Source: an uncultured Bacteroidales bacterium (GTDB lineage: Bacteria > Bacteroidota > Bacteroidia > Bacteroidales > Paludibacteraceae). Taken from it: 64,000 bases of DNA. The notes under the pieces were generated by a model, which made no database searches, had not been told where the DNA came from, and saw only the letters and a list, made by a program, of their open reading frames with translations. Where the stretch lies: contig CADBWK010000004.1 of NCBI GenBank assembly GCA_902798385.1, forward strand, positions 1 to 64,000, given 5' to 3'. This document shows, piece after piece, positions 53,975 through 60,950 of the stretch; the stretch's first letter is position 1, and each line of letters opens with the position of its first letter. The position numbers were made by a program, and so were the translations under genes.

Positions 53975-55234
53975 TTATTCGTTTTCAAATTCCGCAGCGA
54001 GGATACGGAGTACCTCATCAACGGTCTCCTCCTCGAGGTCGGTGCGACGAAGCAGGTCTTCTTTGCTCGTACCCAGCACCTCTTTGGCGGTGTCCAGACC
54101 GATTGCCTTGAAGGCGTCGATCACCCACTGATCGATCTCGTCGTTGAACTCATCCAAATAGATATCGTCCAAGTCATCCTCGTCAATCTCGCGGTATACA
54201 TCGATCTCATAGCCGGTGAGCATGGAAGCCAACTTCACGTTGTATCCGCCCTTACCGATAGCGAGGCTCACCTCGTCCGGTTGCAGATAGACCTTTGCCT
54301 TCTTGTTCTCATCGTCGATCTCCATCGAGCTGATCTTAGCCGGAGCCAGCGCACGCTGGATATAGAGGTTGATGTTCGAGGTGTAGTTGATGACGTCGAT
54401 GTTCTCATTGCGCAACTCGCGAACGATGCCGTGGATACGGGCACCCTTCACGCCGACACAAGCACCTACCGGATCAATACGGTCGTCGAAGGTCTCAACA
54501 GCTACTTTTGCACGCTCACCCGGGATACGGGCAATGTTCTTGATGGCGATCAGGCCTTCCTTTACCTCCGGAACCTCCTGCTCGAACAGGCGCTGCAAGA
54601 ACAGCGGAGCGGTACGACTCAGGATGATCTTCGGGTTCATGTTTTTGTTATCCACCTGAACCACTACGGCACGAACCATCTCACCTTTGCGGTAGAAGTC
54701 CGTCGGGATCTGGTTCTGCTTCGGCAGGTAGAGCTCGTTGCCCTCTTCGTCGAGCAGCAGCATCTCTTTCTTCCATACCTGGTAGAGCTCACCGGTCACT
54801 ACCTGACCGATCATCTCTTTGTATTTCTGGTAGAGCACCTCTTTCTGGAGCTCGAGGATCTTCGATGCCAGCGTTTGACGAAGGTTGAGGATCATGCGGC
54901 GACCGAAAGAAGCCAACTCTACTTTATCCGTTACCTCTTCGCCTACCTCTGCCTCATCGTCCAGTTTCAAAGCGTCGCTGAGGGCGATCTGGGTATCGGG
55001 ATTAGCGACATCGTCATCCTCCATCACGAGGCGGTTGCGGTAGATCTCGAGGTCACCCTTGTCCGGGTTGACAATCACCGTGTAGTCTGCCGAAGGACCG
55101 TACATCTTAGCGATCACGCTCTTGAACGACTCCTCCAGCACGGTGATCAGCGTCTGTTTGTCGATACGTTTGAAGTCTTTAAACTCCGAAAAAATGTCAA
55201 TCAGATTGATTGCGTCTTGGTTTTTTGTTGCCAT
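53975..55234 (-). CDS. nusA: Transcription termination/antitermination factor NusA
   Basis: 419 residues. The N-terminal RNAP-binding domain (INLIDIFSEFKDFKRIDKQT) is followed by S1 (MIGQVVTGELYQVWKKEML), KH1 (VGACVGVKGARIHGIVREL) and KH2 (LAIGKGGYNVKLASMLTGYEIDVY) and a short helical end (about 375-419). It has no long AR repeats, as is usual outside Proteobacteria. Coupled to rimP by a 7-bp gap. Confidence 0.95.
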   Translation of the reverse strand: MATKNQDAINLIDIFSEFKDFKRIDKQTLITVLEESFKSVIAKMYGPSADYTVIVNPDKGDLEIYRNRLVMEDDDVANPDTQIALSDALKLDDEAEVGEEVTDKVELASFGRRMILNLRQTLASKILELQKEVLYQKYKEMIGQVVTGELYQVWKKEMLLLDEEGNELYLPKQNQIPTDFYRKGEMVRAVVVQVDNKNMNPKIILSRTAPLFLQRLFEQEVPEVKEGLIAIKNIARIPGERAKVAVETFDDRIDPVGACVGVKGARIHGIVRELRNENIDVINYTSNINLYIQRALAPAKISSMEIDDENKKAKVYLQPDEVSLAIGKGGYNVKLASMLTGYEIDVYREIDEDDLDDIYLDEFNDEIDQWVIDAFKAIGLDTAKEVLGTSKEDLLRRTDLEEETVDEVLRILAAEFENE

Positions 55235-55241
55235 TTGTATT

Positions 55242-55703
55242 TTAGAATTTTAAATCATATTTCACATATTTCGGCTCGTCATAACGCCAGGTATGCGTGA
55301 CGATCCGGGTCTGCTTGCGCTTCTTGCCTTCTACCTCCACTTTCTCCTCCACATCTACCGAGAACGTCTCTTCATCGACCGACACGAGTTGTCCGCGCAG
55401 TTTCTTGCCCTCGATAAGGATCTCGACATCGTGCCCGAGGTTTTTCTCATACTGCATCTTCGTCTTGAACGGATCGGTGAGGCTGACAGATCCCACCTCG
55501 AGCGAGTAATCCGGATCAACCGCGTCGAGTTTCTCCACAAGGAAATGATTCAGTTCCGCACAGAAATCTACATCCACGCCGGCAAGGCGATCCACCTCCA
55601 CGAGGATGTCATTTCCCGCTGAGACATTCAGCGTGATCAGTTCATACTCGGTACCGTTCAGGTACTCTTCAATCCAGTTTTGCAGTTGCTTTTTGTCTAT
55701 CAT
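55242..55703 (-). CDS. rimP: Ribosome maturation factor RimP
   Basis: 153 residues, needed for 30S subunit maturation. The RimP pattern includes DFCAELNHFLVEKLDAVDPDYSLEVGSVSLTDPF and the C-terminal SH3-like part GHDVEILIEGKKLRGQLVSVDEETF. I chose the ATG at 55703 (MIDKKQLQNW) over 55724 as the family starts there. First gene of rimP-nusA-infB-lipoprotein. Confidence 0.92.
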   Translation of the reverse strand: MIDKKQLQNWIEEYLNGTEYELITLNVSAGNDILVEVDRLAGVDVDFCAELNHFLVEKLDAVDPDYSLEVGSVSLTDPFKTKMQYEKNLGHDVEILIEGKKLRGQLVSVDEETFSVDVEEKVEVEGKKRKQTRIVTHTWRYDEPKYVKYDLKF

Positions 55704-55765
55704 ATAGCGCACATTTTTACACAAGCGAGGGAACCTTTTCGGGTCCCCTCGTTCATTTCACGCTG

Positions 55766-55796
55766 CAAAAGTACTACAAAAATTGCATATATGCAA
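55766..55796 (-). promoter_or_regulatory. Promoter of rimP-nusA-infB
   Basis: Minus-strand -33 box TTGCATATATGCAA (55796-55783) and -7 box TACTTTTG (55773-55766), 20 bp apart. About 60 bases to the rimP start. Confidence 0.8.
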
Positions 55797-55805
55797 ATTT
55801 TCGGG

Positions 55806-56375
55806 CTATTTTTTTAACTTTTTCAGCATTTTTACCATAAATACCACCTCACAAACCAGCACGATGACACTGAATAAGGCATACAAAGCCATTAATGTGT
55901 GACCCTTCGGAATCATCTGCCAAGCCGAGAACGTGCCCGCAAAAGCCATTTCGAAAACAGCTATCACGATTGCCCAGCCAAACATTCTCTTGTCGGAGAA
56001 ATAGAGCGCGAGCAAGATGAACGCTGCACCCTTCAAAAGAGCGCCCAGACAGGTGTGCGAGATCATGATAGGCGTGGATATGAGCATCGTGGATTGGATC
56101 TTCCCGATCAACAGCAGCACTTGCCAAAGCAGACCGATAGCACCGTCTATAGCTAATAACGCTCCTCCCCATTTCGCGAGTTTGGAAGAGCCTTCTTTGG
56201 TTAAAAGCAGACCGATCATCAGCAGGCAGAGCGGTACGGCGGAATAGACAAAAATGCTAAAATACTGAAAAAACAAAGTCTTGGGAATCCAAGTTGCCAA
56301 ACCGGAGTACAGCACGTACCCTCCAAGACATGCCAGCATGGCAATGATCCATGCACGAAGTGCTTTTGTTTTCAT
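55806..56375 (-). CDS. Six-helix integral membrane protein, unknown function
   Basis: 189 residues with about six hydrophobic segments (for example AWIIAMLACLGGYVLYSGL, SIFVYSAVPLCLLMIGLLL and LFSVIVLVCEVVFMVKML) and a Lys-rich C-terminus. I recognise no family. I chose the ATG at 56375 because it lies downstream of the promoter at 56399-56429; the longer frame from 56429 does not. Single-gene unit just upstream of the rimP promoter. Confidence 0.8.
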   Translation of the reverse strand: MKTKALRAWIIAMLACLGGYVLYSGLATWIPKTLFFQYFSIFVYSAVPLCLLMIGLLLTKEGSSKLAKWGGALLAIDGAIGLLWQVLLLIGKIQSTMLISTPIMISHTCLGALLKGAAFILLALYFSDKRMFGWAIVIAVFEMAFAGTFSAWQMIPKGHTLMALYALFSVIVLVCEVVFMVKMLKKLKK

Positions 56376-56398
56376 GGTGCGTATTATATTTTCGGCTG

Positions 56399-56429
56399 CA
56401 AAGGTACTGCTTTTTTTTGACATACGCAA
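56399..56429 (-). promoter_or_regulatory. Promoter of the six-helix membrane protein
   Basis: Minus-strand -33 box TTGCGTATGTCAA (56429-56417) and -7 box TACCTTTG (56406-56399), 20 bp apart. Confidence 0.8.
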
Positions 56430-56560
56430 GAAAAAGGCCTAAAAGATATCTAAGGACGATATTATTCTTGAAATAAAAAAGAGGGGCATAAAAAGTATAT
56501 TATATATTTATATATAATATAGTATTGTTCATAAATTTGGGGCTTTTGTTGAGTCGACCT

Positions 56561-56626
56561 TGGCTTCACGTTGGCTTTGACTGTCGCTTCACCGTCGCTT
56601 GACCGTCGTTTGACCGTCGTTCAAAG
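56561..56626 (-). repeat. 11-bp imperfect tandem array (about 6 units)
   Basis: Units such as GTCGCTTCACC, GTCGCTTGACC, GTCGTTTGACC and GTCGTTCAAAG follow each other at 11 bp, close to one helical turn. The array lies just downstream of the minus-strand promoter-like pair at 56643-56671. Confidence 0.88.
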
Positions 56627-56642
56627 TACCTAATTCTGAGTG

Positions 56643-56671
56643 CAAAGGTACAAAAAAATCGACATATGCAA
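56643..56671 (-). promoter_or_regulatory. Promoter-like pair upstream of the 11-bp array (no gene attached)
   Basis: Minus-strand -33 box TTGCATATGTCGA (56671-56659) and -7 box TACCTTTG (56650-56643); spacing 18 bp instead of 20. No ORF follows for more than 200 bp, so a non-coding transcript or a relic are both possible. Confidence 0.55.
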
Positions 56672-56761
56672 ATATATGCCGACTTTTTGTACGAGTTTTT
56701 TATATTTTCCTATCTCACCTTTTGCCCTGTGAGGGTGTAAGTGCGGGTGGCATCAACAGTC

Positions 56762-58261
56762 TCACCAACCAATACCGATTGTAAGGCCGACACCATGTTG
56801 CAAATATTGATTAAGAGAATCGTAATTTGCCGCTGCTTTATTGGGTGTCATATTCAGTTTATCTTTCGTCCACAACCAATTCATGTCGTAATGCAGACCA
56901 AGAATCAAATCGCAGCGATCAAACGGAATGCGCCAATCCAAGCCGACACGGGTATCGGTAATGATTGCAAAACCGCCATTAATATTACCTGTTTTCATGG
57001 GACCTGCACCGGCACTTTGGGTGATACGCGGAGCAAGGATATGTTTGCCTACCGCTATAGGGATTTGTCCTCCAACATACAGTCCAAACATAGCTCCGGC
57101 GCGCGTCTCATACCCCAATTTGGCACCAGTACCCGGGTCTTCGGTCATAGGCTGCGCAATGAGGGCAGTAACCTGGACACCGGTGGCGATATATCCCAGC
57201 CACTCAAAGCCGAATTGAGCCCCTACCTGCTGATTCATTCCGAGGTAGTTATCGTAGACCAAGCGTACGTGTCTTCTGTGATCAAGATCTTTGATAATAT
57301 GCGAAGCCTTGTTGTCATAGTGTTTCGCTTTTTTGCTGTCTGATTGTATCAGACTGTCCCGCACAGCCAACACACGAATGGCTTGATCAAAGGGTAAACG
57401 CCACTCCATAGCTTTGATGCTCTTTTGCGTAGAGTCCGGTAAGTGGCGGAAGACGTACAACCACTCTTCTCCTGAAGTGGTACGTAATGCCTCAAACGCA
57501 TTATCCGTGTCCACAGAAAGCGTTGATAGCGAGTTCATGAACGCTTCCACGTCTTCTTTCCCGATCGCTAATCCTACTCCCTCACGGTAAAAGGCTTTCC
57601 AAGTATTGATGCCCAATATACCGTATTTGCCTTCTGCGTTTTTATAGAGTAGCGGGCCACCGCTGCTTCCCGGATCGATAGAGGCCGTGTGTTGGATTAT
57701 TCGTGTAGCCTGTTCTCTGTTGTCGATGTCTACGCGGGCATTCGAAATAGAGCCACGTGTTAACTGCCATGACGGTTTACCGGCCAGTTCGGGGAAACCC
57801 GCTGCTACAATTGCCAGATCATCATCTATATTGCCCGTATATAGCGGCAAAGCGATCATCTCTGATTCGGCAGGTAACTCTATGGCTGCCAAATCGGCAG
57901 ATGAACCGATATGACTCACGCGACAATGCGGATAACGAACTGTTTTATCGTGCAGTTGGAATATAAGGGTCGCCTGTTTGGCATATCCGACCACATGCAG
58001 GTTGGTGAGCACATATTTGTTTCCTTCGTGCATTACAACAACGCCGGATCCGTAGGTACCTTCATTCTTATAGGCTCCCAGCGCACGTGACGCGCTCTGC
58101 ATTCCAGCGCGCGCCATGTAGAGCGAATAATCGCTCATCAAAGCTTTGTTTGCCTCAGAGAACTCCGGCTCTACGATACACACGCTGTATCGAAGTCCTT
58201 GTGCCGATATTGCCTGTGCCATGCAGAACCACAGCACAGATAACAATACTATACGTTTCAT
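56762..58261 (-). CDS. Trypsin-like serine protease fused to an outer-membrane-barrel-like domain
   Basis: 499 residues. A signal peptide (LLSVLWFCMAQAISAQG) leads into a chymotrypsin-fold domain, about residues 65-245. The catalytic triad is His89 (VLTNLHVVG), Asp123 (SSADLAAIEL) and Ser200 (DPGSSGGPLL). A helical linker follows (about 250-320). From about 325 to the terminal Trp the sequence changes to short amphipathic strands rich in Gly and aromatics (VGAQFGFEWLGYIATGVQV, MFGLYVGGQIPIAVG and DLILGLHYDMNWLW), ending GVGLTIGIGW, as in outer-membrane barrels. I know of no named family with this order. I chose the ATG at 58261 because the signal peptide begins there. Last of a three-gene unit. 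Confidence 0.85.
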   Translation of the reverse strand: MKRIVLLSVLWFCMAQAISAQGLRYSVCIVEPEFSEANKALMSDYSLYMARAGMQSASRALGAYKNEGTYGSGVVVMHEGNKYVLTNLHVVGYAKQATLIFQLHDKTVRYPHCRVSHIGSSADLAAIELPAESEMIALPLYTGNIDDDLAIVAAGFPELAGKPSWQLTRGSISNARVDIDNREQATRIIQHTASIDPGSSGGPLLYKNAEGKYGILGINTWKAFYREGVGLAIGKEDVEAFMNSLSTLSVDTDNAFEALRTTSGEEWLYVFRHLPDSTQKSIKAMEWRLPFDQAIRVLAVRDSLIQSDSKKAKHYDNKASHIIKDLDHRRHVRLVYDNYLGMNQQVGAQFGFEWLGYIATGVQVTALIAQPMTEDPGTGAKLGYETRAGAMFGLYVGGQIPIAVGKHILAPRITQSAGAGPMKTGNINGGFAIITDTRVGLDWRIPFDRCDLILGLHYDMNWLWTKDKLNMTPNKAAANYDSLNQYLQHGVGLTIGIGW

Positions 58262-58274
58262 AAAATGTAAACTA

Positions 58275-59009
58275 TTATTCGTCATCACCAACTACGCCAT
58301 TGGAAACAGAATCTATTTGAGCTTCCGGAATAGATAAAACCGATTCGTCTGCCGGCTTACCACCTGCCATCTCGTCCATGATATATTTAATATCATCTGC
58401 TTTTAGTTTGCCTGACTTGACACCGTTGTATATCTGCTCGTTGTCCTTAAAGAACTCTGCGGCTTTCTTTTTAGGAATGAATACGCCGTTAATCATGATT
58501 AGTTGTGCTTCGTTCCATTCCGGGCGCTTGAGATAAAAGAGCGTCGGAGTGTCCGGACCATTTCCGCCAACAAACTTGACAAAATTCAAATCGCCTGTCT
58601 TTTTGTCCATTTGATAGTTCTGCTCGCACTGGAAGAGCACACCCCATGCAGTCGCATAAATCGGATTTCCCCACTGGTGATCATTTTGCATATAACTCTT
58701 TTTCGCATGTACATAATATAGTACATGCTCTTTATCCGGAAAATTCTTGTGCCAGATCTTAATGCCCACAATATCAATTGCTTCGATATCGGTGTGACCT
58801 TTGTCCTCTGCGTTCTTTTTGACACCTATTTTGCTTTTGCCCACACGAGGCAATTCGATCTCGTCGAACGCCTCATAATGCCCATCAGTAAAGTACACTT
58901 CACCCGGATAATAATGAGGAGTCAACAAATTCATCTGAGTAATGAACTGCGCCTGGCCTGCCACGCAGACAAACAAAATGCACAAAGCTAAAAGAATTCT
59001 CTTTCTCAT
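58275..59009 (-). CDS. Secreted protein of unknown function
   Basis: 244 residues with a clear signal peptide (LLALCILFVCVAGQAQ). The mature part is soluble, beta-rich near the start (HYYPGEVYFTDGHYEAFDEIELPRVG) and acidic at its end (SVSNGVVGDDE). I recognise no family. It lies 13 bp upstream of the protease-barrel gene and 25 bp downstream of a lipoprotein gene on the same strand, so the three are probably one transcript. Confidence 0.82.
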   Translation of the reverse strand: MRKRILLALCILFVCVAGQAQFITQMNLLTPHYYPGEVYFTDGHYEAFDEIELPRVGKSKIGVKKNAEDKGHTDIEAIDIVGIKIWHKNFPDKEHVLYYVHAKKSYMQNDHQWGNPIYATAWGVLFQCEQNYQMDKKTGDLNFVKFVGGNGPDTPTLFYLKRPEWNEAQLIMINGVFIPKKKAAEFFKDNEQIYNGVKSGKLKADDIKYIMDEMAGGKPADESVLSIPEAQIDSVSNGVVGDDE

Positions 59010-59034
59010 AACAAATAATAGTAATTAAATATCC

Positions 59035-59910
59035 TTATTTCAAATTCCACGTTTTTCTGTCTTTCAGAATAAACTCATCCTTCTTGGCATCGTAGTAATA
59101 AAGCGATTGGAAAATCGGATTTTCTGCGTCGCAAGACAGGAGAGCTGCTTTCAATTGCGCATAGTTGCTATAGGTGTCCACTACTTCATCAACGTAGGTG
59201 TAGGTAGAGTCACGACCGAGACGGAAGGTCCACGTACAACTCTTTTTGATTTTGAAAGGACCATCAGGTGTTCCGGTAAAATAATTATCCATCGTATGAC
59301 CTATGAGGTTTTTCTCTTCATCCGTCAAATATTCTACGTTTTTATCGTAGTATGGATTAAAGCAAATGATTCTGCCTCCGACGTAACTGTTATCTTTTAC
59401 ATATTCACCAAATGTAACATCGTTGTATTGATAAGAAAGTCCATTGTCCATATACATGATACTCATTAATGGAGAAGATGAGTGTCCTCCTTGCGCAACA
59501 TAACGGCAAGTGACAGAAAAACCTCCTAATCCCTTAGCGCCACCGTACGTATCAGAATAGCCGTCCGGATTGATGCCCTCTACCTTCATCTCGAATGAAG
59601 CCGTCGGTTTAACGGTTCTTTTTATTTCCTGTTCAGTCTCTTCTTTGTCTGTAGATGCTTGACAGTCAGATTCGGATTTGTCTAATTTCTTAACCTGCAC
59701 AGATAGTTTGTCTTTGGAGTAACCCATTGCTGCATAACGATTTTCCAGTGCCGTAGCTTGCGCGTCAGCTCCGTTCTCATCTGCATAGATGTACATGACC
59801 TCGGATTGTCCGTTAGCAGTCAAAGTGATCTCATAACATGCTTTTTGATTGTTCTTGCATGAAGCAAGCAACAGTACCAAAAGGCAAGGAATAATAAATA
59901 ACTTCTTCAT
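59035..59910 (-). CDS. Hypothetical lipoprotein
   Basis: 291 residues. Lipoprotein signal ending LLLASC, then a Lys/Asn-rich start (KNNQKACYEITLTANGQ). Residues 25-75 form a small alpha/beta unit (MYIYADENGADAQATALENRYAAMG), followed by a charged linker and a larger domain from about 110 (ASFEMKVEGINPDGYSDTYGG). I recognise no family. It leads the unit with the secreted protein and the protease-barrel protein. No clear promoter is visible upstream. Confidence 0.82.
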   Translation of the reverse strand: MKKLFIIPCLLVLLLASCKNNQKACYEITLTANGQSEVMYIYADENGADAQATALENRYAAMGYSKDKLSVQVKKLDKSESDCQASTDKEETEQEIKRTVKPTASFEMKVEGINPDGYSDTYGGAKGLGGFSVTCRYVAQGGHSSSPLMSIMYMDNGLSYQYNDVTFGEYVKDNSYVGGRIICFNPYYDKNVEYLTDEEKNLIGHTMDNYFTGTPDGPFKIKKSCTWTFRLGRDSTYTYVDEVVDTYSNYAQLKAALLSCDAENPIFQSLYYYDAKKDEFILKDRKTWNLK

Positions 59911-60228
59911 TTTTTTTGTTAGTTTTTGTGCCTACTCTTCATAGGATTTTCGGCTATCTCCATTATGATTTATTGTGTTATTTGCACTAAAAAAGTGAGC
60001 TAACTGCTATTGGTTCATTCGGGCTACCACACCCTTTACCTCCAATGAATGCAGAAAGCTCACGTATACACATGAGCGTTTCGCATTATTTTGGGAAGGT
60101 AATTTCAATTTGTGGTAGTTTGAATGAATCCTCAAATAAAGCAAACGCTTTTTAGTATCAATATGTCCTTCCTGTTTAACGTCGGGAAGCGACGGCCGGT
60201 TTTTACGCTGGCGGTGGCAGCGGTATTG
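59911..60228. other. Gap with a structured element downstream of the toxin-antitoxin pair
   Basis: 318 bp. It holds the hairpin/terminator at 59985-60063, an open minus frame of about 73 codons without a start (in frame with the toxin, after its stop; it includes KKRLLYLRIHSNYHKLKLPS) and a plus frame of 24 codons (60163-60237, MSFLFNVGKRRPVFTLAV...). I cannot say which, if any, is expressed. Confidence 0.6.
59985..60063 (-). terminator. Large structured terminator-like element
   Basis: On the minus strand GTGAGCT (60063-60057) pairs with AGCTCAC (60001-59995), GCAG with CTGC, and CCAAT-type with ATTGG inside. The 28-base apical region has a further GGG/CCC stem, and TTTTTT follows the outer stem. 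It could end the toxin-antitoxin transcript or be the 3' end of a structured RNA. Confidence 0.6.
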
Positions 60229-60546
60229 TTATTTTAATTTACTTGCTTGGGCTTTGGGCTCACGGCGGGTGTCCCAAAGTGCAACAATCTCAATCGTTTC
60301 AGTTTCTGTATTGATATAATATACTATCTTATTGAGACGATTTATGACCAAACAGCGATATTCAACAGACGTTTCCTCCAAGAGAGGTTCTACTTTCCCC
60401 AGACAAGGGTTGTCAGACAGATTTATTAGCAACGACCGAATCTCGTCAAGCAACTTCTGCTTGGCTTTCACACCGAATTCTTTACGGACATAAGTCGTTG
60501 TATCCTTCAGGGATTCCGCAGCCTGTTTAGACCATGAGATATTCAT
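60229..60546 (-). CDS. ParE/RelE superfamily toxin
   Basis: A 105-residue protein of the type II toxin fold: ISWSKQAAESLKDTTTYVRKEFG (two helices), LLINLSDNPCLGKVEPLL, the strand EYRCLVINRLNKIVYYI and the closing IEIVALWDTRREP. Whether it attacks gyrase (ParE type) or ribosome-bound mRNA (RelE type) cannot be read; ALWDTRR points to the ParE-like group. It follows the antitoxin gene by 3 bp. Confidence 0.85.
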   Translation of the reverse strand: MNISWSKQAAESLKDTTTYVRKEFGVKAKQKLLDEIRSLLINLSDNPCLGKVEPLLEETSVEYRCLVINRLNKIVYYINTETETIEIVALWDTRREPKAQASKLK

Positions 60547-60549
60547 ACT

Positions 60550-60783
60550 CTAAGCCCTCTCGCACATTTCCAGCACTTGCTCAGATGTATAACTCTGTCC
60601 CTTCGCAATTTGCTTGCGACCATTTTCCGCCATAGTCACCAACTCAGCAACAGTGTACGGTTCAGCCTGTTCTTCGGCCTCAACCTGCTCGATAAGGTGC
60701 TCTGCCAGCCAACGTTTGTTAGCAGTTGAAAGGTTGTACCCAGCAATTGTATCCCAAAGATCTTGTAACGCAATTGTACTCAT
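60550..60783 (-). CDS. Type II antitoxin
   Basis: 77 residues. Small, acidic and helical: MSTIALQDLWDTIAGYNLS, then WLAEHLIEQVEAEEQAEPYTVAEL and a tail QSYTSEQVLEMCERA that should wrap the toxin. No clear N-terminal DNA-binding fold is recognisable. I chose the ATG at 60783 because it lies downstream of its promoter; the long frame from 60840 does not. Confidence 0.82.
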   Translation of the reverse strand: MSTIALQDLWDTIAGYNLSTANKRWLAEHLIEQVEAEEQAEPYTVAELVTMAENGRKQIAKGQSYTSEQVLEMCERA

Positions 60784-60809
60784 AATTGTGTTGTTTACAT
60801 TTTGCGGTG

Positions 60810-60840
60810 CAAAATTACACAAAATATTTGATATACGCAA
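60810..60840 (-). promoter_or_regulatory. Promoter of the toxin-antitoxin pair
   Basis: Minus-strand -33 box TTGCGTATATCAA (60840-60828) and -7 box TAATTTTG (60817-60810), 20 bp apart. Confidence 0.8.
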
Positions 60841-60889
60841 GAGGGAGGGGATTTTTCTACGAAAAAAAAGCGAAAAAACGCGCGGGCGC

Positions 60890-60920
60890 TTGCGTATGTC
60901 AAAAAAAAAGTGTACCTTTG
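60890..60920 (+). promoter_or_regulatory. Promoter of mfd
   Basis: -33 box TTGCGTATGTCAA (60890-60902) and -7 box TACCTTTG (60913-60920), 20 bp apart. About 25 bases to the GTG start at 60951. Confidence 0.8.
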
Positions 60921-60950
60921 TGCCCGATTTTAGTTTGCGTTAATGCGCGC

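Larger units (their letters stand above)
56430..56761. other. Intergenic region with a tandem array and an orphan promoter
   Basis: 332 bp with no convincing gene. From left to right: an AT-rich stretch (56475-56535), an 11-bp tandem array (56561-56626), a promoter-like pair on minus (56643-56671) and a short frame (56710-56763) reading ETVDATRTYTLTGQKVR, which looks like the end of a secreted protein's tail. Confidence 0.6.

Noticed and set aside
59985-60063. tRNA gene (a GGTTC-like T-loop and paired ends were seen)
   Set aside because: No acceptor stem of 7 bp with D and anticodon arms can be drawn; the paired ends fit a hairpin with a T-run better.
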